Assembly (NCBI GenBank): GCA_903888615.1
Contig: CAISUE010000039.1
Coordinates: 1-42,610, forward strand
Direction: 5' to 3'
Source: an uncultured Gammaproteobacteria bacterium
GTDB lineage: Bacteria; Pseudomonadota; Gammaproteobacteria; CAISUE01
Length of the DNA stretch: 42,610 nt
In this document: positions 35,209 through 42,610 of the stretch, in pieces
Layout of the letters: each line of letters starts with the position of its first letter
Position numbering within the stretch: the first letter of the stretch is position 1
The notes under the pieces: generated by a model
What the model was told of the DNA's origin: nothing
Database searches by the model: none
Seen by the model: only the letters and a program-made list of their open reading frames with translations
Made by a program: the position numbers and the translations under genes

Positions 35209-36393
35209 TCAGGGGACTTCTGCAGCACGCGTTAAGCGATTTTTTTGATAAAATAACCACAGGAGTAAAACCAAGATAATATCACCACTCGCCATGGTTA
35301 TTTTGGTTAAAAAGAAAGAGGTAGCGCCAAACTGGTATATTCGGCCAGCAAGGAGGCTTCCTACGTTGAAAAAGAGGCTGGATAGCGCAAAGGACCGAAA
35401 AATCCCTTGTGTGCGCAGACGTTCACCAATCAGGGCAGCACCGAGTGTCGCGACACTCGGTGCTAAGCCACCTTCTATAAATGCTAAAAAGTAATAGGGA
35501 ATTGAAGTCGGTAGGGTTATTTTAAAAATAGCCGCTTCTATCAGTTTAATCACAATTAAGAAACTCGCTGACAGCATCAATATAAAAAAAATATCTTTTT
35601 TATCCGCTAATCGCCCAGCGATGATAGGACCTATAATGCTACCGATATATAAAGCGTTTTGGTAATATTGTGCTGCAGCATGAGGCAGTACTTCTTTTGC
35701 TAAAAGAAACGTGTAATTAAAAATACTAAGATTTAATCCTGCAAATAAAAAAGCAATAAAAATATAAAAATGCTTTGTCACTATATAATAAAAACTTCGG
35801 GGCGTTTGTTTTGTCTTGATCAACGTTTGCAATTGTTTTTTACCTGAGAAGTGCCAAAATAAAATAAGAAGAACCAATAAAATTCCAGCTAAGCGATAAT
35901 AAGGTGCTAAATAGTTACGCCAATTATTTTCCATCAGCGTACTAGAAAGATCAAAAATGCCGGTAAATCCGGTGCTAATGCCTGAAATGGTTGCTCGAAA
36001 AGCAGGTGGTACATACAATTGCAGCCAAGGTGACATAAAAATTTCACACAGATTTTCTAGCGCCGAGACAAAAGGATAACTATTCAATGAAAAGGGTAGA
36101 CACAATCCTGCGACAAGCAATGCCATGATGACAATGAGTAAGCTTCGTTGGCGATGGATCGCTTGAAATGAAGTTAATAGATTTAAAAGCGTCACCAAAA
36201 GAGCCATCCGCAATGCGATAATATTTAGCCAAGGATAGCGTTGAGGATCTAAATGCTGCTGAAAAATATAACTCTGCGTGACATTAGCCATGACGATATA
36301 GCCAAAGTAGCTAGCCCAATAAATAGCGATAATGATGGCTATAAAGCGTAAACGATCGTTATTTTTATTATTCATTTTATTTACTACGGACAT
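35209..36393 (-). CDS. MFS-type transporter coupled to a phosphoethanolamine methyltransferase gene
   Basis: About 394 aa with 11-12 hydrophobic helices. A GRLADKKD loop between helices is a recognisable MFS motif, and an AFIEGGLAPSVATLGAALIGERLRTQGIFRS segment lies in the second half. The ATG at 36391-36393 overlaps the methyltransferase stop as TAATG, so it is preferred over a start nine codons upstream. The last codons (RLTRAAEVP) are read from sequence resembling a decayed repeat end (GCAGCACGCGTTAAGC, 35222-35237; similar near 21430). The substrate is unknown; coupling suggests it moves the substrate or product of the methyltransferase, such as a choline or ethanolamine compound. That is inference. 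Confidence 0.78.
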   Translation of the reverse strand: MSVVNKMNNKNNDRLRFIAIIIAIYWASYFGYIVMANVTQSYIFQQHLDPQRYPWLNIIALRMALLVTLLNLLTSFQAIHRQRSLLIVIMALLVAGLCLPFSLNSYPFVSALENLCEIFMSPWLQLYVPPAFRATISGISTGFTGIFDLSSTLMENNWRNYLAPYYRLAGILLVLLILFWHFSGKKQLQTLIKTKQTPRSFYYIVTKHFYIFIAFLFAGLNLSIFNYTFLLAKEVLPHAAAQYYQNALYIGSIIGPIIAGRLADKKDIFFILMLSASFLIVIKLIEAAIFKITLPTSIPYYFLAFIEGGLAPSVATLGAALIGERLRTQGIFRSFALSSLFFNVGSLLAGRIYQFGATSFFLTKITMASGDIILVLLLWLFYQKNRLTRAAEVP

Positions 36394-37130
36394 TATCGCT
36401 GATAACAAAAGACACACCATTGCTGTTCACCCTTAGCGAAACGGTCGAGCCGCTTTTTAAGGACGTTTTCCCATTCCGCACCAATATGGTCCATCGCCAA
36501 GATTTCACGACTGTGCGTTGCAAGTCGTATCGTGCAATCTTCAGAGGTTAGTTTACGAAAGCCACATTGTTTTAGGCGTTGATCCCACTCTTCTTGGTGT
36601 AACAAGTGATAATGGTATTCATGGATGTAATGGGCCATTTCTTCACTCTCTTTTTCAATACAATAATCACCAAATAAAAGCTTGCCGCCATCTGTGAGTA
36701 AATCATACATACGTTTGATGAGTAGATTTTTGTCATGGATATGAAGAAAAACACAATTACTATAAATCAAGTCATAAGGGCCTGGCATATCATAAGTTAA
36801 GATATCACCTAGAAAGAATTGTACTTGTTCGGTGAGCCCTTCTTCCACTACTCGTTCATTCGCTAATTGATTCATAGAATGTGAAATATCAATTCCATCG
36901 ACCTGCGCATGGTATTTGCGGGCCATCAGAAAAGCTGGCCCACCGAGCCCTGAACCAATATCAAGGATACGCTTGGGTTTTAGTGGCGCTGCGTATGCTA
37001 ACATGTCCGTCACTTCAATCATTCCACCGGTGAAATAAAAGTTTCGGCCAAAAAGTCTTTCGCTCTCATTAATCTCTGTCAGGCTATATTGAAGTTGTTC
37101 GTTAAAGACTTGAACATCGTAATCCTTCAT
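36393..37130 (-). CDS. Phosphoethanolamine N-methyltransferase-like SAM enzyme (PMT type)
   Basis: 245 aa. The start is fixed by a perfect AAGGAG six bases before ATG 37128-37130. It is collinear with single-domain PMTs of the Plasmodium type. It has a QY pair at 14-15 ahead of LFGRNFYFTGG, SAM motif I DIGSGLGGPA (57-66), VDGID (D81), LGDIL (D109), DLIYSNCVFLHIHD with His130, and FGDYC with Tyr156. The QY, His and Tyr correspond by position to the catalytic and substrate-binding residues known in that family. Such enzymes methylate phosphoethanolamine stepwise to phosphocholine. Single-domain PMTs are uncommon in bacteria. Its stop overlaps the MFS start. Another small-molecule N-methyltransferase remains possible. 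Confidence 0.78.
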   Translation of the reverse strand: MKDYDVQVFNEQLQYSLTEINESERLFGRNFYFTGGMIEVTDMLAYAAPLKPKRILDIGSGLGGPAFLMARKYHAQVDGIDISHSMNQLANERVVEEGLTEQVQFFLGDILTYDMPGPYDLIYSNCVFLHIHDKNLLIKRMYDLLTDGGKLLFGDYCIEKESEEMAHYIHEYHYHLLHQEEWDQRLKQCGFRKLTSEDCTIRLATHSREILAMDHIGAEWENVLKKRLDRFAKGEQQWCVFCYQR

Positions 37131-37202
37131 AATGTACTCCTTATAGTGAATGAAAATGGCCTGTTTGAAATAACTGTAACACAATAAGGTGTAGCAAAGC
37201 CT

Positions 37203-37232
37203 TGTGCAGTTACTTTCGGCAAATGCTAAAAT
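37203..37232 (+). promoter_or_regulatory. Probable lpxH promoter
   Basis: TTGTGC (37203-37208) and an extended -10 TGC-TAAAAT (37224-37232) are separated by 18 bases and point towards lpxH, whose TTG start is at 37298. The divergent methyltransferase gene starts at 37130. Confidence 0.4.
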
Positions 37233-37297
37233 GGCCGTCAAGGATTATCAGGCTGGCTATTTATGTTGCACCTGTTGTTAACGAATGAGAGGGTCTT

Positions 37298-38032
37298 TTG
37301 CTAACGTATGTCATTGCCGATGTGCATTTAAGTGCTGAACAGCCGCATTTATACCAATTATTTGATTATTTCGCCAATACTATTTTACAGTTGGGGGATC
37401 GCTTATATATTCTCGGAGATTTGTTTGCTTTTTGGATTGGCGATGATGATGCAAGCGCTATCAATCAGCAAGTGACTGGTCAATTAGCCGCCTTACACGA
37501 GCGTGGCATAGAGGTATTTTTATTGCTGGGTAATCGCGATTTTTTGATCAAGCAGCGTTTTGCCACCCAAGCTAAATTGACTTTATTACCTGAAAAGCAC
37601 GTAATCACTGTGGCAAACGAAGCGATGTTGTTATTGCACGGTGATACGCTGTGCACCTTAGATATCTCTTATCAACGGTTTCGTAACTACACCCAGAAAA
37701 AATGGCTGCAAGGGTTATTTTTAGCTTTGCCTTTAAGATGGCGCTTGAAAATAGCGGCTAAATTGCGCCAACAAAGCAATGCATTGCGACCAATCGAGAA
37801 TAGGGCAATACTGGATGTGGTCGATGCCGATGTTTTGAACATGTGTCACGATAAGCACGTGAAAATCATGATTCACGGCCATACCCATTTGCCCGGCATT
37901 CATGCGTATTATCAAGATGCTACGTGGATATATCGCTATACTTTAAGTGATTGGGGTGATACGGGTAATTATTGTGTGATGGATGAAGCAGGCCATAAAA
38001 GTTTAGAATATTTTACGGGGACTAGAGACTAG
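37298..38032 (+). CDS. lpxH: UDP-2,3-diacylglucosamine pyrophosphatase LpxH
   Basis: 244 aa (E. coli 240). This metallophosphoesterase cleaves UDP-2,3-diacylglucosamine to lipid X in lipid A synthesis, at the cytoplasmic face. The di-manganese ligands are present: D8 and H10 (ADVHLS), D41 (GDLFAFWIGDDD), N79 (GNRDF), H114 (HGDTLCT), and H193/H195 (HGHTHLP). The start is TTG with GAGAGGG upstream; no in-frame ATG fits the family N-terminus. It is monocistronic and convergent with ftsH. Confidence 0.95.
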   Translation: MLTYVIADVHLSAEQPHLYQLFDYFANTILQLGDRLYILGDLFAFWIGDDDASAINQQVTGQLAALHERGIEVFLLLGNRDFLIKQRFATQAKLTLLPEKHVITVANEAMLLLHGDTLCTLDISYQRFRNYTQKKWLQGLFLALPLRWRLKIAAKLRQQSNALRPIENRAILDVVDADVLNMCHDKHVKIMIHGHTHLPGIHAYYQDATWIYRYTLSDWGDTGNYCVMDEAGHKSLEYFTGTRD

Positions 38033-38066
38033 GAATGGAGTTCTTAGTCTCTAGTCTCTAGTCTCT
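38021..38066. terminator. Hairpin and 7-bp tandem repeats between convergent lpxH and ftsH
   Basis: ACTAGAGACT (38021-38030, overlapping the lpxH stop) pairs with AGTCTCTAGT (38046-38055). AGTCTCT is repeated three times in tandem from 38046 to 38066. No T-run is present, so this is a weak or bidirectional terminator candidate for the convergent genes. Confidence 0.4.
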
Positions 38067-38070
38067 AGTG

Positions 38071-39918
38071 TTAGCTTCTGATACCGATGTCGGTCCAATC
38101 TTTGGGGGCTCTGGGGGTTAAACCTTCCATGACATCGTCTAATTGTGCGCTATCGAGTGTTTCATATTTGATTAGCGCTTCAGCCATCAAATGTAATTTA
38201 TCCAAATTGCTTTCAAGGATGTCTTTAGCACGCTGATAATTACGATTGATGACAGAACGAATTTCTTCATCAATGGCATTTGCAGTATCGCCAGAGAGAT
38301 CTTTACGTTTGGTGACGCTATGGCCTAAAAAGACTTCGCCGTCATCTTCACCATACACCAGTGGCCCTAAACGTTCAGATAAACCCCATTTGGTCACCAT
38401 GTTGCGAGCAATTTCCGTCGCCCGTTGGATATCATTGGAAGCTCCCGTGGTGACATTTTCAGGGCCAAAAATGAGTACTTCCGCTAAACGCCCACCAAAA
38501 AGTGTGGCAATCGAACTTTCCAGTCGCTCTTTGGTATAAGAATAGCGATCTTCTTCAGGTAAAAACATCGTGACACCTAACGCGCGTCCTCGAGGAATGA
38601 TCGTAACTTTGTAAACAGGATCGTGGCTGGGTACTGAGCGGCCGATAATCGCGTGGCCGGCTTCATGATAAGCGGTTAATTTTTTCTCATGCTCGGTCAT
38701 GACCATTGAATTGCGCTCAGGCCCCATCATGATTTTATCTTTGGCGTGTTCAAAATCTTTCATATCCACAGTAGCTTTGTTGAGGCGTGCTGCCGTTAAG
38801 GCGGCTTCATTGGCTAAATTGGCTAAGTCTGCACCTGAAAAACCCGGGGTACCACGGGCAATCACTAAGGTATCGACATTGGCAGCGATGGGGATTTTAC
38901 GCACATGAACTTTTAAGATTTGATCGCGACCACGAATATCGGGTAAACCGACGGTGACTTGGCGATCGAAACGGCCGGGCCGCAATAAGGCTGGATCTAA
39001 CACATCAGGCCTATTGGTGGCAGCGATTAAAATAATGCCTTCATTGCCATTAAAACCATCCATTTCCACCAATAATTGATTTAACGTTTGTTCACGTTCA
39101 TCGTGACCACCACCGACACCGGCACCACGATGACGACCAACAGCATCGATTTCATCGATGAAGATGATACACGGCGCTTGTTTTTTCGCTTGTTCAAACA
39201 TGTCACGAACGCGGGATGCCCCAACGCCGACAAACATTTCGACAAAATCAGAGCCTGAAATGGTAAAGAAGGGCACTTTGGCTTCACCAGCCACCGCTTT
39301 GGCGAGTAAAGTTTTACCGGTACCTGGCGGGCCGATTAATAAAACACCGCGGGGGATTTTACCACCGAGTTTTTGAAATTTTTGGGGATCCCGTAAAAAT
39401 TCGACCAATTCGGAAATTTCATGCTTGGCTTCTTCACAGCCGGCCACATCGGCAAAAGTGACTTTGACTTGATCGTCTCCTAATAAACGCGCACGCGATT
39501 TACCAAAACCAAATGCACCGCCTTTGCCGCCACCTTGCATATGGCGCATCATGTAAAAGTAAGCGCCGATAATCAATAACACCGGGCCCCAACTGATCAA
39601 GAAGCGAATCAATAAACTTTCTTGTTCGGGCAATTTAATCGTAGCATTGACCTCTTTTTTGAGTAATTCAGGCATTAAAAAGGGGTCTGAGACGGGCATA
39701 ATGGTACTGAAGCTTTTATTGGCTGCGCGGGTGGTGCCATTGATGGTTTGATCGGTAATCGTGACATTACTGACATCGCCCTTTTGGACCGCTTGAATGA
39801 ATTCGCTATAACTCATTTTATTATCCGTCACATCGCGCGGATTAAAACTGTTGAAAATAAAAAAGATGACCGCTAACACCACCAGCCAAATCAATAGATT
39901 CTTGACCGTATCATTCAT
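38071..39918 (-). CDS. ftsH: ATP-dependent zinc metalloprotease FtsH
   Basis: 615 aa (E. coli 644). Two N-terminal transmembrane helices (about 8-24 and 103-124) flank a small periplasmic domain. The AAA module has GPPGTGKT (196-203), IDEID (254-258) and the second region of homology with RPGRFDR (313-319). The zinc protease site is HEAGH (418-422). This membrane protease degrades LpxC, SecY and other substrates. The C-terminus is shorter than in E. coli. It follows rlmE by 40 bp, the classic rlmE-ftsH pair. Confidence 0.98.
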   Translation of the reverse strand: MNDTVKNLLIWLVVLAVIFFIFNSFNPRDVTDNKMSYSEFIQAVQKGDVSNVTITDQTINGTTRAANKSFSTIMPVSDPFLMPELLKKEVNATIKLPEQESLLIRFLISWGPVLLIIGAYFYMMRHMQGGGKGGAFGFGKSRARLLGDDQVKVTFADVAGCEEAKHEISELVEFLRDPQKFQKLGGKIPRGVLLIGPPGTGKTLLAKAVAGEAKVPFFTISGSDFVEMFVGVGASRVRDMFEQAKKQAPCIIFIDEIDAVGRHRGAGVGGGHDEREQTLNQLLVEMDGFNGNEGIILIAATNRPDVLDPALLRPGRFDRQVTVGLPDIRGRDQILKVHVRKIPIAANVDTLVIARGTPGFSGADLANLANEAALTAARLNKATVDMKDFEHAKDKIMMGPERNSMVMTEHEKKLTAYHEAGHAIIGRSVPSHDPVYKVTIIPRGRALGVTMFLPEEDRYSYTKERLESSIATLFGGRLAEVLIFGPENVTTGASNDIQRATEIARNMVTKWGLSERLGPLVYGEDDGEVFLGHSVTKRKDLSGDTANAIDEEIRSVINRNYQRAKDILESNLDKLHLMAEALIKYETLDSAQLDDVMEGLTPRAPKDWTDIGIRS

Positions 39919-39958
39919 TACAAAATCTCATAAGTTATTGATTAAAAATAGCGCAAGA

Positions 39959-40576
39959 TTAACGCTTGCCACGTGCTAATAAAAATTGTTCGGCTGAACG
40001 TGAGCGTGACGATTTGGGTTTGCGAATCACGACTTTTGTAAAGTGTTCGCGCAACAACTTAAGATAATCGTCAAAACCAACGCCTTGAAAAACTTTCACT
40101 AAAAAGTCGCCATCTTTCTTTAGGTATTCTACCGCAAAAGCCAAAGCCAGTTCAGCTAAATAAATCATTTTAGGTTGATCGATACCACCCATCCCACTCA
40201 TATTGGGGGCCATATCCGATAATACAAGGTCGATGGCATGGCCATTTAAGCTTTGGTGTAAGGCTTGTAGCACACTTTGCTCACGAAAATCGCCTTGAAT
40301 GAAGGTGACATCGGGTAAGCTTGGCATAGTTAAGCGATCAAGCGCAATGATTTGACCGCGACCTTTCAATAAGCCACTGGCGATTTGTGACCAACCACCC
40401 GGAGCCGAGCCTAAATCGACGATAAACATCCCCGGTTGGATGAGTCGATCTTTTTCATTGATTTCCAGTAATTTAAACGCGGCACGCGAACGTAAACCTT
40501 GCTTTTGCGCCAGTTTGACATAAGGGTCTTGAAAGTGTTCTTTTAACCAATCGTTGCTGCTTTGGGTGCGTCTCAT
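39959..40576 (-). CDS. rlmE: 23S rRNA 2'-O-methyltransferase RlmE (FtsJ/RrmJ)
   Basis: 205 aa (E. coli 209). It methylates the 2'-O of U2552 in the ribosomal A-loop. The catalytic tetrad K35-D121-K161-E196 is intact, with the SAM-binding [14 protein letters not shown] (53-66) and [10 protein letters not shown] (119-128). It is upstream of ftsH in the heat-shock-type pair found in many gammaproteobacteria, and divergent from yhbY. Confidence 0.97.
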   Translation of the reverse strand: MRRTQSSNDWLKEHFQDPYVKLAQKQGLRSRAAFKLLEINEKDRLIQPGMFIVDLGSAPGGWSQIASGLLKGRGQIIALDRLTMPSLPDVTFIQGDFREQSVLQALHQSLNGHAIDLVLSDMAPNMSGMGGIDQPKMIYLAELALAFAVEYLKKDGDFLVKVFQGVGFDDYLKLLREHFTKVVIRKPKSSRSRSAEQFLLARGKR

Positions 40577-40630
40577 AATGTGTTTCAGTGTAAATAGCGA
40601 ATTCTACCTTAATTTAAACTAGATGAGTGG

Positions 40631-40636
40631 TATAAT
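40631..40636 (+). promoter_or_regulatory. yhbY promoter -10 box
   Basis: A perfect TATAAT lies 42 bases before the yhbY ATG (40679). The region 17 bases upstream is AT-rich, with no clear -35. The divergent rlmE gene starts at 40576, so the two promoters probably share this ~100-base spacer. Confidence 0.5.
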
Positions 40637-40678
40637 GCATGTCGCTTGTTATTTAGACCTAATATAGAATCCATTCTC

Positions 40679-41023
40679 ATGCCTATTTCCTCGCTTCAAA
40701 AACTCAATTTAAAACGCCGTGCCCATGCATTGAACCCCGTTGTTCTGTTAGGTCAACACGGTTTGACAGAAAATGTCTTAAAAGCTATCGATGAAGCTTT
40801 AGAAGTGCATGAATTGATTAAAATCAAATGTGCCGGTGTTGAACGCGAACAGATCGACGCGACTCAAAGCGCCATTTGTGAACCGCTGCGCGCTGAAATT
40901 ATTTGTCAAATTGGTCATATGCTGGTGATTTATCGCAAAAAAACGGCAGTGGCTAAAAAAGCACCGAAAAAAGATAAAAAACGCGTTAAAAAGCAAGTGG
41001 CTAAAATGCGCACTCGGCGTTAA
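40679..41023 (+). CDS. yhbY: Ribosome-assembly RNA-binding protein YhbY (CRM domain)
   Basis: 114 aa (E. coli 97). It is a single CRM domain: LNLKRRAHALNPVVLLGQHGLTENVLKAIDEALEVHELIKIK, with the GxxG-type RNA-binding loop GQHG, and a C-terminal VIYRK strand. An extra lysine-rich tail (KKAPKKDKKRVKKQ) follows. It associates with pre-50S particles. The ATG at 40679 fits the family start; a TTG 11 codons upstream is unlikely. It is divergent from rlmE, as in E. coli. Confidence 0.93.
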   Translation: MPISSLQKLNLKRRAHALNPVVLLGQHGLTENVLKAIDEALEVHELIKIKCAGVEREQIDATQSAICEPLRAEIICQIGHMLVIYRKKTAVAKKAPKKDKKRVKKQVAKMRTRR

Positions 41024-41025
41024 TG

Positions 41026-41048
41026 AATGCCTGAAGTTACCAGGCATT
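41026..41048. terminator. Hairpin between convergent yhbY and radA
   Basis: AATGCCTG (41026-41033) and CAGGCATT (41041-41048) form a perfect 8-bp stem with a 7-base loop that overlaps the radA stop codon. No T-run follows on either strand, so function as a terminator is uncertain. Confidence 0.35.
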
Positions 41049-42416
41049 ATCGCGAATGGCTTGAATGACTTCCGATAAATGCTCAACCGCCAATATTTTT
41101 AAACCGGGAAGATGGCCTTTGGGGGCATTAGCTTTGGGGATGATCGCTAATTGAAAGCCGTGTTTGGCGGCATCTTTTAAACGTTCTTGGCCGTTTAAAA
41201 CGGGTCTGATTTCACCCGCTAGCCCCACTTCACCAAAGGTGACGAGTTTTTCTGGCAAAGCTTTGTTACGCAAACTAGACACAATCGCCAATAAAGTTGC
41301 GGTATCAGCGCCTGTTTCAGCGATTTTGACGCCACCGACTACATTGATAAATACATCTTGATCATGGGTAGCAATGCCGCCATGGCGATGTAAGACGGCC
41401 AATAACATCGCTAAACGATTGCTATCTAAACCGACGGCAACACGCCTAGGATTGCCTAAATGGGATTCATCGACTAATGCTTGCACTTCGACTAAAAAAG
41501 GTCTGGAACCTTCCCAACTGACCATCACGCAAGAGCCTGCCACCGCTTGTTGATGATTGGATAAAAACAGTGCTGAAGGATTATTGACAGTTTTTAAGCC
41601 TTTTTCAGTCATGGCAAAAATGCCGAGTTCATTGACAGCGCCAAAGCGGTTTTTACTGGCACGAATCACTCGGAACCGGCTATTAGAATCGCCTTCAAAA
41701 TACAAGACGCTATCGACCATGTGTTCTAGCACCCGGGGACCGGCGAGGGCGCCTTCTTTAGTGACATGGCCTACTAAAAAAATGGCGATATTCGCTTGTT
41801 TCGCCAATTGCACTAAGCGAGCGGTGCTTTCACGCACTTGGGAGACAGAACCTGCGGCAGATGCTAAATCACTGGTGAAAACCGTTTGAATGGAATCGAT
41901 CACCATGATGTGGGGTTTATATTGATGCGCCGCTGCTAAAATCAATTCTATTTGGGTTTCCGCCATTAATTTACAATGCAGCGGTTTAGCGTCGAGTCGT
42001 TTAGCTCTGAGAGCAACTTGTTTGAGTGATTCTTCTCCAGTGATATAAAGTGTGGCATGCGTTTGGCTTAAATGGCTTAACGTTTGTAATAATAACGTTG
42101 ATTTGCCAATGCCCGGGTCGCCACCCAATAAGACAATGGACCCTATTACTAAACCACCCCCTAAAACCCGATCTAATTCGCTGCAACCGGTCAATAAACG
42201 GGCATCTTCTTGTAAATTGACATCGGTTAAATCATGCAATTTACCATCCGTTAAGCCCGCGTAACCCTTTTGTTTTTGGGCGCTTAAGGGTTGAGTTGCC
42301 CCGTATAATTCTTCGGTAAAACTATTCCACGCGCCGCAATCACTGCATTGACCTGCCCATTTGGGTGCTTGTGCACCACAAGCCGTACAGCAATAGATCG
42401 CTTTTAATTTTGCCAT
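41037..42416 (-). CDS. radA: DNA repair protein RadA (Sms)
   Basis: 459 aa (E. coli 460). An N-terminal zinc finger C10-C13-C24-C27 is followed by a RecA-like ATPase with Walker A GGDPGIGKST (98-107), the RadA-specific KNRFG motif (SKNRFGAVNELG) and a C-terminal Lon-protease-like domain lacking the catalytic serine-lysine dyad. It drives branch migration in recombination repair. The ATG has an AGGG ribosome-binding site. It is convergent with yhbY. Confidence 0.97.
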   Translation of the reverse strand: MAKLKAIYCCTACGAQAPKWAGQCSDCGAWNSFTEELYGATQPLSAQKQKGYAGLTDGKLHDLTDVNLQEDARLLTGCSELDRVLGGGLVIGSIVLLGGDPGIGKSTLLLQTLSHLSQTHATLYITGEESLKQVALRAKRLDAKPLHCKLMAETQIELILAAAHQYKPHIMVIDSIQTVFTSDLASAAGSVSQVRESTARLVQLAKQANIAIFLVGHVTKEGALAGPRVLEHMVDSVLYFEGDSNSRFRVIRASKNRFGAVNELGIFAMTEKGLKTVNNPSALFLSNHQQAVAGSCVMVSWEGSRPFLVEVQALVDESHLGNPRRVAVGLDSNRLAMLLAVLHRHGGIATHDQDVFINVVGGVKIAETGADTATLLAIVSSLRNKALPEKLVTFGEVGLAGEIRPVLNGQERLKDAAKHGFQLAIIPKANAPKGHLPGLKILAVEHLSEVIQAIRDNAW

Positions 42417-42463
42417 GATACCCTAAAAAATATTGACTTTAATTCAAATAATAAATAATATTA

Positions 42464-42494
42464 TTAATAAATTCATAAAAAACGAATTTATTAA
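42464..42494. promoter_or_regulatory. 11-bp inverted repeat upstream of radA
   Basis: TTAATAAATTC (42464-42474) and GAATTTATTAA (42484-42494) are exact reverse complements with a 9-base spacer, inside an AT-rich block where the radA promoter must lie. An operator or a simple AT-rich hairpin are both possible. Confidence 0.35.
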
Positions 42495-42574
42495 TTCATT
42501 CTAGCGGATGCTTATGTTTAATGCAGGGTTATAAGCACCGTTTAAGCCAAGGCATTGTTTAAGAAAAAAACCCA

Positions 42575-42610
42575 GTAGCTATTCAGCACGTTTAGCCCAT
42601 TTTTCGTAGA
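42575..42610. repeat. MITE-like element, copy D, running off the window
   Basis: GTAGCTATTCAGCAC (42575-42589) is the left end with one change, and GTTTAGCCCATTTTTCGTAGA follows exactly as in copy A apart from one base. The element is cut by the end of the window. Confidence 0.75.

Noticed and set aside
38046-38066. AGTCTCT tandem repeats as a phase-variable tract
   Set aside because: There are only three units, located downstream of both convergent genes, so length change would not alter a reading frame or promoter.
1-42610. tRNA or rRNA genes
   Set aside because: No cloverleaf with TTCRANY-type T-loop and CCA stem, and no rRNA-like conserved blocks, were noticed in any spacer.

Overview
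The window is chromosomal DNA of a moderately AT-rich gammaproteobacterium. The evidence is gene content: hemH-coq7, mlaFED, a proton-translocating NADH dehydrogenase block, lpxH, the rlmE-ftsH pair divergent from yhbY, radA and djlA. Several traits would fit a host-associated member of the Legionellales/Coxiellales: very large unrecognised membrane-associated proteins, a GH3-type adenylating enzyme, a eukaryote-like phosphoethanolamine methyltransferase, many pseudogenes, IS remnants and MITE-like repeats. That placement is inference and no species is claimed.

Layout. (1) 1-2981, minus strand, visibly more AT-rich than the rest: GH3-family enzyme, alpha/beta hydrolase and an enolase-superfamily fragment ending at an early stop. 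This looks like an acquired small-molecule or amino-acid-conjugate cluster. (2) 3187-8177, minus: TauE/SafE permease, a 550-aa membrane protein made of two homologous halves, and a fusion of a class I/II aminotransferase with a lactate/malate dehydrogenase. (3) 8178-8704: non-coding, with hairpins and a possible plus-strand small RNA. (4) 8705-21365, minus: mlaFED followed directly by nuoG-H-(92-aa membrane protein)-I-J-K-L-M-N. nuoA-F are not here, and repeat elements sit in the nuoL/nuoM and nuoM/nuoN gaps. (5) 21455-23084, minus: hemH-coq7. (6) 23085-28012: a degraded zone with an IS3-family remnant, a TraF/S26 peptidase pseudogene, one intact P-loop ATPase gene whose start lies in a 21-bp-arm palindrome, a large MITE copy, a DDE transposase fragment and a FadB-type 3-hydroxyacyl-CoA dehydrogenase pseudogene with two in-frame TAA codons. 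(7) 28110-29741: ABC-2 permease and djlA, bracketed by two inverted copies of a 215-bp repeat. (8) 30144-35000: a 1618-aa unrecognised protein, effector-like in build. (9) 35209-37130: a coupled pair, MFS transporter and phosphoethanolamine-type methyltransferase. (10) 37298-42416: lpxH, ftsH, rlmE, yhbY and radA, ordinary housekeeping, with another MITE end running off the right edge.

Functionally the core is envelope and energy metabolism: phospholipid transport (Mla), Complex I, ubiquinone and haem synthesis, lipid A (LpxH) and membrane proteolysis (FtsH). The accessory parts with most discovery value are the GH3 cluster, the aminotransferase-dehydrogenase fusion, the PMT-MFS pair, the two unrecognised membrane proteins and the two dispersed-repeat families.
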